DNA of 64,000 nucleotides from Brachypodius melanocephalos. Its lineage: Eukaryota; Chordata; Aves; Passeriformes; Pycnonotidae. A model generated the notes under the pieces. It worked only from the letters and a program-made list of their open reading frames with translations, was not told where the DNA came from and searched no databases. This document shows, one piece after another, positions 11,801 to 25,500 of the stretch (positions are counted from its first letter, which is position 1; each line of letters begins with the position of its first letter). The translations under genes and the position numbers were made by a program. Location of the stretch: the NCBI GenBank assembly GCA_013398615.1, contig VZSR01001479.1:18949860-19013859 (forward strand), given 5' to 3'.

Positions 11801-14800
11801 TGTATATATATTCTTAAATATGTATATTTATACACACAGACATGTAGTAGTGACCATTAACATCCAACATAAATCTGTCTCTAAACCACAAAGACAAATT
11901 AGCAGTAGGCAGTGCAAAGTAGTAGCATGAAGGCAGACCAGACTCTATACAGATGAATACACTGATTTACATTAATTTGCATTACAATTTCATTACATTC
12001 CAATACTCTAATTTTCAAATGGCAATGCCTCTTTTATGTTTTAAAATTAACTATAATTTACTTTAGTGTGGTTAGTAACTGCAGAAAAAAAAAATCTAGT
12101 AATGTACTCAGTTAAGTAATGTAATACTCACTGGCAGCACAGCTTCAACTACAAGTCACTTTCTTTCAAGAAAGTGTTTTATATAATAGTGCTGCTAATA
12201 AAGCTTTAAGAGAAACTAAGTGAAATTTTAAAGTAATGAAGAAATTTTATTCACAGTGTTTGCATACATCATTTTTGGCACATTAAATGATCATATCTAC
12301 AGTGTGCTCAAGCTTCATGCACACAGCTTTTGTTTTGCTAAGACACTTTCAAAATGAGACAAGACTATAAAAAAAAAAGCCTAAAAATAAAAAGTTGTGG
12401 CTAGTGGCACACAGACTCCATCAGGGAGCCTGTTAAGCACAAATTTGAGCTCAAGTGCAGTTCTGTAGAATTACAAATCCATCACACTACCTGGAGCATG
12501 TGTCCTATCCAAATTAACAAGGCAAAATACATTAAGTTAAAGCTTTTCAATGAGATTTTAGCATTTAATCCTGCAGTTGGAATAGGCTAAGAATGTATCT
12601 ACCATAAATTGCAGCATTATCACATTAAGTTCCTATAAAGCAATAATTCTACAATCCAAGGCAGGTGGTGCAACTGAACCTGGACATACTAACAAATTTT
12701 GTTACATAAATCACAAATTGCCAGTTTGTCTTTAATAAAGTGTAAACAGCAAATTGAGAACATTTAAATTCTTTTTTGAAGTTAATTTTCACTCATTCTG
12801 ACAAGACACACTTAAAGAAAAAGTTCTATTAACACTGTTATGAATTATACAAGTTCAGGAAAAGAAATTATCTCATATGGGAAGCATTTAATTCATTCTG
12901 AATTTTTAACTACACTGCAAGTACATGTTGAACTAATAGATTTGCCATCTGGCCAAGAAGTTAATTCCATTGTTACAGAGAGCACAACCAATGTGACATT
13001 CACAATAGGAGTTATATTCTATTGTAAAGAGAGATAAAGGAAAACAGAGGCTTATGATCTTCAGCTAATCAGAGATATAAAGGTAAACTAGTTAATTATA
13101 GTGATTAAGTGTATCCGATCTATGCTTACTTTCCTGTGAAAGACTCAAGAGGTAATTTAGGTACCATGGCTTTTATCCTACAGAATTCTGTATTTGAATT
13201 AAATGACAGTGTTCGTACTATATGTTAAGTACCTCCACTTGACTGAAACTTCCTTTGTAGGCTGAGTAATATGTAATATTATGAGTAAAGATGGGACTGC
13301 CATACCAACTTCAGCTTCCCTGAATCACAAGAGGTGAACAAATATTTGAATATTTACAAATACAATAAATTTATAAGCACACACAAACATATACCAAGCA
13401 AGCAAACAAAAAAGATCACCAAGAGAAATAAAGACAAGAAACAAACAGCAGCAGGCATTTAAGACCTTCTTTAAGTCTTCTACTTCCCTCAACCACAGTG
13501 TCCTTCTCTGTGAGATCTGTTCCAATGTTCTCAGAGGTCCTCATTGTTGTAGAAGTACTTTTTCTACTTCTACTGGAGTTGACACACACCATTATGGGTG
13601 GAAGAGATAAAGGTAAGAGAATCAAGTTAACCGGGCAAAGCAAATTGTTCCTGGATGTTTTCTTTTTTCACTGTATGAACTCTATTCATCCTTTCCCCCT
13701 TCCCTGCTTCACCAAACAGCAAAAAATAATTCATCACTGTCATTGTCTCACTCCAGCTCACAAGCCCCACTCTACTCTGCCACCTTACATGTTTCTGTCT
13801 TCATATGGTGCAGACAAAAGCTGCACAACACAGACACCAGGTTTCAGAACCAGCAGAAGATAATGGATATCTTGAGGGGAGAACAAAAAAATCAGTACCA
13901 GCAGGATCTAGTTTTGATGGGTCAAAGAGATTATTTTTCTAGAGAGCTGCAACCAGGTTCCTGCAGCAGCAGAGTGAAAACTACTGTACTCTGATTAACT
14001 TTTCACCTCTCACTGGAATGATCAGATACCTCTTCTACCAGCAGCAGTGCTCCCCACTGTTTGGCCTTCCTGTGCTGCCTCATCTCCATATTTATAAGGT
14101 CAGACTCCTCCTGGTATGTTGAGATATCAAGGTGTCCTGATTTACGGCATTTTGTCAGGTTTTATTTCACAGCCTTGTTTTTTATCGTTTGCCACCTTTG
14201 CAGAAAAAGGCTTTCTCCTATTCTTTTCTTTGTTTAATATATTACTGTAGTATTCCACTGAATTGTGCTCATTGCCTATTCTACTATCTAGCAAAAATAT
14301 TGATTCTTATTTTCTTAGTCTGTTTATAGGATAAATAAAATAATTTTTAAAAATAGGAATCTCCACAACAAGAAATATAAGGACAATCTATCAACATCAT
14401 AACTGACTAGGCAGACATAAAAAACGTTAATTTGGCTTCCTGTATTTTCTATTTGTTCTTCAATGTTTATTCCATCCAAGTAATTGAAAAACCAGATAAA
14501 GCAGAGCCTAGTTATATAAAACATTTCACATTACTAGGTGGCAGAGAATCTCTTTCCCTCAAATATCATGACATTTGACTTGAAAATGTCTGGAAGAACT
14601 CCTCCTTTGTAATACATAATGTGTAAGTCAATCAATGAATTTAGAAGTTATTCAGAAGGAAAAATAAGAAAGCACACGAATACACATATTTATGTGCAGT
14701 CATGACCACAAAAGTCTCAGTCAATAGAAAAACAACTCCAGAGATTAAATATGATGTCCAACATATATGACTGGTTAAATAATTTATTTAAAATAGCTAT

Positions 14801-17800
14801 CCAGGGACATGGCTGTTTCCATGAAAACCACAAAACGTTCTGGCCCAGCTGAATTTGTGTCTAGTTTTATTACATTTTTTTTTTAAAGTAGGTAATCACT
14901 ATAGATTTTTTTAATGATTGCCAACTTGGAATTTTGTATCATTCTGTAAAATAAAATTCTGTCTTCTTATTATCAGTTCTGTAGCAGAGAATCCCAAAAA
15001 AGTAAAAATAGTGAGAGATGAACCTTGAATAGGAAACAGCCACACTGCAATTTGACATGGTGGTGGTACAAATCCCTCAGTGAAGTTTCAATGTTCCTGA
15101 AAGCAGAGGAGGTGTATTGCACCTCACCAACAGAGATGATGATGGACCAGACAGAGTTCCAGGAAAGAGTGACTGCATGCCAAAGAGTGCCACTAACCAT
15201 CATCACTTTTCATCCTACTCTGAAGTCCAACATTCTTCTGGTGCTGGTGTTTTTTCCCCTCCCTTCCTTTTTTGACAACTAACTTAGTTGGAAATACTTT
15301 CTTAGGAGGAAAAGAAACTATATTATTTGGAAGAAATGCCTCTTATGGCAGGCTGTCAACTGATGAAAATTGTTATGGGCACAGGTTTGTCTTACAATAC
15401 CTTACAAGCCCTTACTAAACTGAAAAATAAAATGCAGTTTAAGTTTTCAATACAGTATCAGGCCATAACACAGCAAAGCATCCAGAGAAAGGTAAAGACA
15501 TTTATCTGAAATTTCAGTCTCAGAGTGACAATCTTATTCCCAATCTAGAAGTAGTAGCAACAATTTATTAGAAGCTCTCACTCAAAAGAGCAGCCATTTT
15601 GTTAAGTTCTATAAAATTTACACAGACATCTGCATTTATTTTGTCACACTGCCAGAAATGTTCATAAAATAATGTTCAAAGAAGTCTCAAAATACAGAAA
15701 TTTCCTCATTTCTCAGAAAGCAGCAAAATGTTTACTAATTTCTAGCATTTTGGAAGCAATTGGAGATATGCAGATCTTACACTGTCATATTATTTTGCAT
15801 CTTAAGTCATCTCCTGAAAGCAGTAGCTGTGTAACACATGCACACTGTGCTTACAAAAACAAGCTTAGTCTCAATAATTTTTGCATGTGTTGCTTAAGGT
15901 TTAAATGTATTCCATATGAATAAAAACCAATTCAGTGTTTACTGTGTATTCTGGTAAAATAACCTATGAAATTCAAGTAAAATTGGGTCCATATTTGTTT
16001 TCTGAATATGTAATATTTTAACAAGTATAATTTTAAGCAATGCACATAGATACTCCACTTCTCAAAAAGAGCAAACTCAGCTAGTATAAACTGATAACAT
16101 TTCCAGATTACTCTGTGTCACCCTGTGTCCCTATACACACTTGTTGAGACAACAGTGATTCCCACAGTTCTTCCCATGCAGATTCTCTCCATATAGGAAA
16201 TGCAACTCTAATTGCAACAGGATTGCTTTTCTTAGTTCCCTAGCTATTTATTTAAAAAAACAAAACAAAAACCCAGTGGTACAGACACACTAGGTATGTG
16301 CTTCTTCCAGAGCACATTCAAAATAAACTATTCTAATTTTTTTTCTGAGATAATATACAATGATTGAACAAGACAAAACAGATTTACTGCAGAAGCTACA
16401 TGAAAGGCCAAGCATGTGCTCAGACTATCAGTAGATTGATACTCCATGTTAACATCTATGTAGAGATTATCTTTTAATTACAGGAATTTATTCCCATATT
16501 AATCTATTAGAGATTTCCACAAAAACAGTTGCACAGAAAGCCTTGCCCCATGAACTAAAAAAAGTTTCATTTTGTTGACCAACATGCACTGAATGAACTG
16601 GTAGCCATGCAAATCAATAGATTTTTTTTGCTGGCATTTGTAAGAGATGTGTACACACATATGTCCTACAGACATATGTTTCTGGGAAAATGCCATTGTG
16701 TATCAAAAGCATGTAATAGTTCCCAAACTTTCTTGGTCACTGAAACCTTGCCAGACATCAAGAGCTACAATGGGAACCCACAACTATTTTTTATCAAAAA
16801 CTGCATTTGCAATGAAAGTCAAGTAAGCAGTAACATTTAATACAGTTCAGGGTGTCAGCTACAGAGCACTTCCCGTAATTTTTGTAAGTTATCAGTGCTG
16901 TCCAGACTACATCCTAACAAATTTAACAGAGAGAGCTTAATGATCTGGGGTCAAAATTCCCTTTTCTTGCAGTAGAGAGATGTGGGGTAGACGCACAGAC
17001 CTCACTACAACCCCTGACTCTCCAAATATACAGCAGAGATGCTTGGAATATTACAAATATACAGCAAAGGACAAAATTTTGTAGCAGCTTTGAGCTGAAG
17101 ACGTGCATGTGCATGCATTAGAGACAGAAATGTCCACCAACACGCCAAGGTATTGTATCACTAGAAATGACACCTGCTTTGCAGCAAGGTCACCACACCT
17201 GTTACATTCAGTAAGGAGCCACTGGGGAGAGGATTGCTCTCAAAGGCTACCTTTACCCACCAAATAGCCACCATGCATGCTAGCACACTCCCAAGGCAGA
17301 TTTAAATCACAGTATGAGCCATGATCTATAACATTTCTCACATTCCCCATTTTTATACTGATGGCAAACATCCCATCTGCTCCTCCCTTTCTTGGCTACC
17401 CACCTTTCTTTTGTACTGCATTTGCTACTGGCTTTGAAAAAGCCTCTGTGTATAGTAACAATTTTGCCACTGTCTTTAAAAGGAACAAGGCTTAGCTCAA
17501 CCTTCAGAAAAAATACAGTTGAATTTATATTGCAAAAGCCAAAAATACACTTTGAATAAAAATGTGATAAATTTTACTTCAAATCATAAAACTGTAACCT
17601 TTCTTCTTCAGGGGGCATTAAAATGCAGACTAGGATCACATAAAAGCCACTCATTCAAAACAACCTTTTCAAGGGTAATATGCAATGTGGTTTAAATTCT
17701 TTGCCTTTTCTCCTGTCTATTCTATCTGTCAATGAAAATTCTGGTTTTCCCTATGGCCCTAAAGGCATAATTAGATACATGCCCTAGCTAAAGCTTGTCC

Positions 17801-20800
17801 ACATCACTGAGCTCAAATTCAGATTTTGCCATGGACATGAACCTGTGGCTATAATCTACCACATTAATTTTGCCACGTTCATATTGTACAAGCAGGTAGC
17901 ACACTGACAGCTCAAGCACTTCTGTTTAACGTGGTTCTCTGCCAGACAAACCTCTTGATCCCATTTTGAGTTTACACTAAACATATAAAGAAACACTAGT
18001 AGATATACTGTAAAACCATCAGCTTGGGTATACTTTAAATACAAAAGCCTTGATCAAAATTTAATTGATGCTTCAAAGCATCTGGCATTTCATGGTATAT
18101 TTAGATATCACCCTATTACATATTACCTTATGACATACTACCAAGAGTAGATTGCAGTTTCACTTTCCTTTGCTGCTAAGACTTTTTAACATATTTATAA
18201 TTTTCACTACATTCTTTAGGGACCTTTCCACAATATAAAAAAGTTCTAGATTTCATTTTTCTTATGGCAGTTTTTCTCCTCTTGGAGAAACACTAAATGG
18301 CAAAACAACCTCCTTTGTCTGCTAGCACTTCAAGGCTTAATTTCTTTCTAAACATTAGCTTTGCACTCAGCTGCTGAGCTCTTTCCTGAGTAAGTGAGCA
18401 ATCCCAACAATAAAGTGTTACAGTAACTTCTTTTTCTGTTTGCAACTGGGTTCTGCTATCATATAGGTTCTGCTATAATGACCTTACAAAGTTCATGGAC
18501 TTACTTCAAAATTTGTGCTAGTATAAACATGAACAGAATTCAGCCTTTGGTCTTCTTAGTTCCTTCATGGCTGAAACTTCTATAAAGTTATTTAGTAGAG
18601 ATGAAAACATTCAAATACCTGTAATTCTGATCTATCTGCTTCTTGCATGGCTTTCAACTCAATTCTTATATTTAAAAAAATGGGTATACAGGAAGCTAAA
18701 CAAGCTTTCTATATCAACTACATATTAGTAATAAACTGAGGTAGTTTGTAAAGTTATTATAAAGCTTAGCAGTTCTGCTTGAGAAGCATATAAACTATTT
18801 CATTAAACATAAGGGGAAAAAATAATTAGTTTCCATCAAAGCCACAATAATTCAAACTGAAAGAAATTACCTAGCAATTTATAAATTCAATAAATATGCT
18901 CATGCTTATCCAGAGATCCCTCCAAGGACATTGCATCCATTTGCTGTATCTGCAGAAATTAATATATTCCCTTTCTGATGTTTTGCAGCTGTGCAAATTG
19001 CTTTGTAGATAGAAAGATTGGCAATTTATCTCTTTGCTAGGTAAGAATGGGCTCAGAGACTGTAAATGATTACTTGACTAAAAGCATCTCAAGTTTTTTT
19101 GCTTGACGCAAGAATTTTCCAGTACTCTTCTCTGTTAGACTCTGAAGAATCACAAGCTGAAAGAAAGCACCCAGGAAAGCTTCTTGACTGAAATGAAGAT
19201 CTACACGTTTGAGAGAGAAAATAAACTGTCTCAAGGTTAAAAAAAAATTAAAAAGAAAAGCAAGAAACTGTGAGAGTTTGAAAAAAATTGCGGTCATCTT
19301 CTTACTTTACACAGGACTGAAAACAGCATGTGGTGCAACAGTTGTTTAAAAATATAACTAATGATTTGGATGGCACCCTTTCTGAAAAGCAAGCCCTGTC
19401 TCCTCTCCAGCCTCTACGCTGGGCTGTCATAAAGCTCACTTCAAGGGCTACTTCAAGGAGGGTACCTCATGTGTAGACAAACTAAACCACTCTGCTGTGC
19501 TAAGACAGGGGAAGAGAATAGCCCTGCCCCATAATTGCTCAAGGAGATGGAGCGTCTATAGGGCAACACCAAAAAGCCATCAAAGTGAATTAATGTTCAC
19601 TAGGATGATGTCATTCCAAAGGCAGTTTAGCATAATGAAGCCATTTAAGGCCATCTTTCTGAACAGTAATCTTGGCTTATTGTATGAGGTGATCAAAACT
19701 GAGATGGGAGGTAGTGGGCTGTTTGTAACAGCCAGTGCTGCTAAGAAAAACAATTGAAAATTCTTTATTATTTACTTCTCCAAGGTACACACACAGCCAG
19801 AATAATCACAAAATGTGCTTCCCTTATGTAATATTACAGGTTCCAAACCATCCTTTTCAGCCTCTCTGACAGAACAATGCTCCGTGGATTAGAATGAGAG
19901 AATGAGGCAGGTTTATGGGATGAGGAGAAAAGAAAAGGAAGAGAAAAGTTGTTGCTCACTAACTACAGTGATAAGACAAGCAATTTAAAGAACTACTTTT
20001 AGAAAAGTGAAAAGATGAGCACTACAAAAATATCACTTGTATTTGTTGCTGAATTTCCCAGAAAATGATATATTGACTTACAGGCAAATCTAGCAAAAGA
20101 CCTAAAGCCACATGCTTGTATTCCCAAGCATGCCCAGGATGAGGGCTTCAGCAATATCCCTGTAACTACAGTAACTGTGCTCACTCTCCATGGCCTTGAT
20201 GTTGGAGCACCGGGCATAATGAAGGAAAAAAAAAATCCTGTCATGGGGCATCTGATATTCAGAGAATTCTTCCATAAAGAAGCTATGCTCAAATTTCTTT
20301 TATCTATTTTCCCCTGTTTATCTGTGTCTAGTATACCTTTATAAATAAACCTTTAGAAAGCATACTTTCGTAAGTGTCTGGCATACCCAAGGAACAAATT
20401 CCAATCTTTTCATATAACAATCACTGTATATTTTTCTATTTCTTCTGCAGTATTATTACCTTTTTGCTATCACTCACTGATTCTCCCTCAATTTCAGCAA
20501 GTTCCCTGTCTCATCTCTGAAAAGACATCTTTGCACTGGAGAATAAAGATGCATTGAGGCTTTGTAGCATGCCTCAACACCTTCACTCACATAGCCAGGA
20601 AGGCTTCAGTATGTTCTACAAAAATTTTTGACTGCTGTCAGAAGTGTGAGAAAACACCATCAAAGTCCCCCGAGAATACAGGACAGTGCCAAAACAGGAG
20701 GAGTAGCATAAGCCATTTCCATCTACCATTTTAGACTGTTGTTTTCAATAAACACCTGGAAACTTCCAGCAGTTTCAGCATGTCCCAGTCCATGACCACA

Positions 20801-21129
20801 GTTGTTATGGCTGTTATTACAAATTATTATTATAATAACATATTAAAAAACCTATGCAGCTGTGACACTTAATTCCAAAATACCAGTCCAATACTGAAAC
20901 ACTCCATGCTACTTACAGTGCAGAAAAAAAGCACATGACATTTTTGATTTTATTTGCCCCAAAATTATTTTTAAGCTATAACCGTCTATGAGCAAGATGA
21001 CAGATTTAGCATGTCAACTTATGGAAACATGAACTTAGTGTCTGGAGGTGAAAGAGGCAAGCTGAATTTACTTGAAAGGGAGCAGAACATGAAAGAAAAT
21101 TTATTCACATTGTAAATTTTTTATACATT
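8851..21129. other. PLD5 intron, about 12 kb without genes
   Basis: AT-rich noncoding DNA. I looked for splice-flanked open segments, tRNA-like cloverleafs and recognisable transposon text and found none. A TG/TA microsatellite lies at 11796-11811. Short open frames here are random in composition and lack conserved motifs. Confidence 0.5.
11796..11811. repeat. Short TG/TA microsatellite
   Basis: Alternating purine-pyrimidine run, GTGTGTGTATATATAT-like, 16 bp. A TGTATATTTATACACACA quasi-palindrome follows about 10 bp downstream. Confidence 0.8.
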
Positions 21130-21500
21130 TGTGGACCCAAAACTTGAAAGTCACAAAGTTCTAGTTCACTCATTTCAAAAATCACAGAACAACTAGAAGA
21201 GGTATAGAAAAAGGTAAAAAGGACAATCAAAGTACAGAATGTTTCTATATAAAGAAAGATTAAATAAACTGGTAATCTTCAGCTTGGAAAAAGACATGAC
21301 TAACGGAGGAATGTGACAGAACTATAAATTCATAAGCAGCATGGAAAAGATGACTATGGAACAGTTATTCACTGTCTCTTCCAATAAAAACATTAGAGGG
21401 CATTAAATTAATTATGTTGGCAAGCTTGAATAAACAAACAAAAGAGGGTACTCAAGGCATTGTTAAGCTGCAGAACCCCATGCCATGAGACACATGGTTG
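21130..21500 (+). mobile_element. Ancient CR1 LINE fragment, late ORF2 portion
   Basis: Follows the older amniote CR1 text closely. AAAGATTAAATAAACTGGTA (21256) is followed by CTTCAGCTTGGAAAAAGACA, then TGACTAACGGAGGAATGTGACAG, AACTATAAATTCATAAG, CAGTTATTCACTGTCTCTTCC, and a stretch ending in AAACAAACAAAAGAGG. In CR1 this encodes the region after the polymerase domain. The orientation is plus, antisense to PLD5. It is diverged and noncoding now. Confidence 0.78.
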
Positions 21501-21895
21501 ATAGAAACTTACGTGGATTTGAAAGTGGGTACCTTTGGGTTTTCTTCATGGAGAAAAGCCCTGGGAGCTAGTAAGGAGAAATGCCAACTCCAGGTACTGG
21601 AAGTTACGTGATTGGGTCTATATTCTCCCCACTTTGCCAGGGTCCTGTCAGAGACAGGATACAAGGCTGGCCAGATGTTTAGCTTGAACAATACAGCTAC
21701 TCTTGAGGTCCTTGCTACCCCCTTCCTGGAGAACAACCCTGGCTAAACACTCTAAGACTGTATTTCAGGGCAGTACTGTTGTAAGACATGCTGCCTGCTC
21801 AGTATTAGTAACACAGTCACTTATGGCAAAAAATACAAACACTGAATTTTCTAGAATTTGCAGTCAAGATCTTCAGGGAATGTTACACAACATTA
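21501..21895. other. Intronic flank of the GC-rich block
   Basis: Mixed-composition sequence leading into the GC-rich segment. No gene or known repeat was recognised. It could belong to the same inserted element as the following block. Confidence 0.4.
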
Positions 21896-22432
21896 CAGGT
21901 CCCAGCCAGACCCCACAGCTCCTCCTGCCAGCCCACACTCCAGGAGCCCATGTCAGCTACCAGGGATGCCAGTCTCTGCCCCAGCAGGGCTGGGCTCCAG
22001 CTCCCCACAGCCCTGCCCTGGGCACTGCTCAGCCAGGGCCATCTGCAGCACAACAGGGAGCACCAGGGCTGTCCCCCAGGTGTCCCCTCCCTGGCTGGGC
22101 TGGCAGGGTGGGCCCTGGCCATCAGGCTCTGCCCTGACAGACCCCACCTGCAGGAGCCCCACTCCTACTGGACTTTGCTTCCCAGGGGCACCCCGGCACA
22201 GGTGGCACCCTGGCCAGTGGTGCCCACTGCACTGCACCTACACCTCCCACAGCAAGGCAATGCCGTCATTGATCCCACAAAACCCGCACCAAGGACACCC
22301 TCACTGATCACAGCTTTTAGGGACAAGGCTTGCAGGCACAGGGGAGAGGTTACTGCACTGCACACAGGCTGTCAGGGGTGACAGGGAGGTCTCAGCTGCT
22401 CCTGCTTTAGGGACCCAGAGTTCTCACTGCTG
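21896..22432. other. Isolated GC-rich block of unknown origin
   Basis: About 540 bp with markedly higher GC than the surroundings, rich in CCAG, CTGCC and CCCTGG words, low in CpG, and with sharp borders on both sides. All six frames contain fairly long open stretches here because GC-rich DNA has few stop codons. Their Pro/Ser/Gly/Ala-rich translations look like composition, not protein. The abrupt change suggests an inserted element, for example a solo LTR of an endogenous retrovirus, but I could not identify terminal TG...CA or a target-site duplication. Confidence 0.5.
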
Positions 22433-22543
22433 AGTGAAGAATGACCATACAATTCTAATTTTATTGACTAATTCTGTAGTCATTTGCCTTAAACACATCA
22501 ATGAAGTCACACTCTTACTATGCCCTAAGATTGCGATGAATGG

Positions 22544-22583
22544 AAAAAAAAACCACACACAAAAAAACCAACCAACCAAAAAA
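22544..22583 (+). repeat. A/C low-complexity tract
   Basis: Forty bases of A and C only, including CCAACCAACCAA steps, at the right border of the GC-rich block. It could be a degenerate poly(A) tail of a retroelement. Confidence 0.8.
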
Positions 22584-25500
22584 GTTTAGTTGAACTCTCT
22601 TGCATCTACAATTTCAGAGTGCTCATTAGGTATCAGCATGTTAAGCTTTTTGTGAGCCTGAAGTCTCACTGTCCAGGATGCTTTCATGAAAGTATCTTCT
22701 CCTAACCTCCAGCATATCTATTCTGAAGAACATTTTCAAGATTACTTTCTTCCTAGACATCATTGTACAGTGGACATTAATTTTTGCTTGTCAGTTTTAT
22801 CCAGTCACCATTACAAAGGAGACGTATTACTTGCATAAAAAATTAAAACTTTGGGCTGACCAGTAAATTTTATTCATGACATAGAAGAGAAGGAAGACAG
22901 AGAACCTCCTTTACATAAATCTGTCAGAATTAAAGACCATTTGTATTTAATTTATGACAAGTGTTGTATGGGTTCATTAAAGTTTATGATCTCAATAAAA
23001 ACAACAGCAATTGCTACATGCAAACAGTATCAACATGAATTCAACAAACTGGCTCAAAAGTTAAAAAATAAAGCTAGAATTAACACTGTCTGATATAATG
23101 CAAACAACATCTGATAACATCTATCAAAGAAGGAATGCTATCAATCTAAATCCAGCTACTAATATGTTAGTCCTAGCCTTCAGAGGAGGACAATTTTTCT
23201 TTATTATTGTACGAGACCTTGGAGCATCCCACTGTCACACACTGCCATGTGTTCCGTGCCAGAACTCAGCTTCCAAATAGCAAATACATTAGATTCATGA
23301 AGACAGCAGATTGCTTTTCTCCTTGCTTTCTACTTTAAAGATAAAGTTTATCAAGAAAAAGTAGTCTGTATGATTTCACATATAAACGTTTCACGTAAGT
23401 GCAAGCAGCAATGCAAATAAGTCTCAATAACTGCACAGACAAAGGTACTGTGTACTTTGGCTATATGGCTGCTCTTCTTTTCCAAATAACAACAGAAGAT
23501 AAATTAATTTTGGCAGTACCCCACAGCCACCTGAGAGGTCTCTATTATCTCTGTTTTGCCTATAACACATATTTTTAAACTAATTCAGTTTTTGCTCATT
23601 TTGAATAGATTCTGATTACAACAAAAGAAAGAGATATACTCATCCCTGCTGGGAAAAAAAAAAGGTTAAAAGGAAAGGTTTCAAGCTCCTTAAGTTGGTA
23701 TAATTATGAAAGACTTGTAAACGTCTCAGCAAATAGGACAAAACATACACTCAATGTCAGTGGGCAAAGTTTCACTGAATTTAATGGAACTGGCACAAAA
23801 TTCACAATGTCGATATCATTAAAGTGAATGAAAAAGATCTAGTCCCATTGCAAACTTGACAAGGTTGTAATTGATCCAAGTTTCTACTAAACAGAATTAG
23901 CAACTAATAAACAGCCTAGGGAAAAAAAAAAACTGTCATCACCATCTTATGTCTCTGTAAAATGTGTCTGCTGGTGGTTGACCAACACAGAGTGGAAATA
24001 AATACAGGCATCAAATCCACTGTAGCTGAGCAATTTCTGACTATTTCTTAACCCAGTCTCAACAAAGTGAAGATATTCTAGGCTCTCCTGCATTTTTCAG
24101 CACTCTCATGCTCTAAATCTTGTCTTTCTTCCTTGTTCAGGTATGAGGGGTATTTACAGTAAGCAAACCAGTCAGCAGTAAAAATACCATCAATTCTGTG
24201 AATAATTCAGAGTATTCCTGGCCACAATTTTAGAATCAGAGAACCAGCTATGTAAAAAATGAAGCTATTTAAACAGAAAAAAAAAAAACAAACCAAAAAC
24301 AAATTTAAACCTAAAAATCAGTTGTGTGCACACACAACAGAAGGGTTTATTAGGTTTCAAAAATGAAAGTTTTTAGTGCTATGAAGTAGGATTTCAACTC
24401 TAATTTATAAATACATTCTAACATGTCCACAACAGAAACATATTCTTTATACCTCCACATGCAAACCCACTCTGTATTTCTTTTCTGGATTACTGGTTTC
24501 TAAAACTTAAGAACAATATATAGGCATTAAGGCGGAAAAGCATAGTGCTCTTTGCCTTCTAAAATATTGATTCTTCAGGTAGGAATTATATATTCTAATC
24601 CAGGTGATGAGATGTTTTCCATTTTCTCCTATGCACTGTCCCTACTTCTTTTCATTTAAAGGAGAGCAGCATGTACAAGACCAGTACTGATAGCACAGTT
24701 AGAGTTATATAAATGAGCCATTAATTTCTTAGAGTAACATTAAAAGCAGCAATGAATCTTGGATTTAGATGCTGAAAAGATTAATTAGTTTAGATCACCA
24801 GTAATTTAAGCATCTTTGTTTTACAGTCTGCAAAAGGAAATCCAGTAGAATTTCCATCTGTTTCTCAGACTGCAAGCACAGTCTGACACAAAAAGCTATG
24901 AGAAATGATTCTGTAAGTCAAAAAAGCATTCAAAGAACATAAGTAGCCCAAGTGACTTTCAGGGCCAGAGAGTAAATTCCAATGTTTTCTTTTGTGTTTT
25001 CACAGTCTTAACATACTGTCATTTTCATTTATGCTTAGCAATACTCTCTCACCTTTACAAGCCCAAACACAGATTCCTTGCCAAATTAAAGTCTGCAAAA
25101 CTCTCTCTCACACCAGGCAATGTCTTTCACCCCAAAAGTCCAAACCTCATGGTTAGTTTTGCAGCAAGTAGCTCCCAGAACTTGTCTATTACAAGAGATG
25201 GCATTGGCTGGAGGAAAAGGATGGGGCTGCATGGTTGGGGCATGGCAGCAACAAGCCTGGACTGGACCATTTCAGCTGCTTTGAGCAGAGGTGGTCTTGA
25301 CAAATTCCTGGATAACCTCTTGGTAACTATAGAGAACAACAGTGATTATGAAGTATTGTAGCTATTTAAGCCAGATGCTTTATTCTGGATGATGTAAATG
25401 GTCCTTCTGTATTTCCACTTTCAGTCATAGTAGAGCAAAGATTTCTGTAATTAAGAGATGTCATGGATATGTTTCATTCTTACTGCCTTGCTATTTCTGT

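Noticed and set aside
21703..22381. Several 130-150-codon plus-strand frames
   Set aside because: Several overlapping frames are open on both strands at once in a GC-rich block, which is expected from stop-codon scarcity and not from coding.
25149..25361. Sequence with CTGCTTTGAGCAGAGGTGG resembling a CR1 3' end
   Set aside because: Only one short word fits the CR1 tail and the flanks do not follow the consensus.
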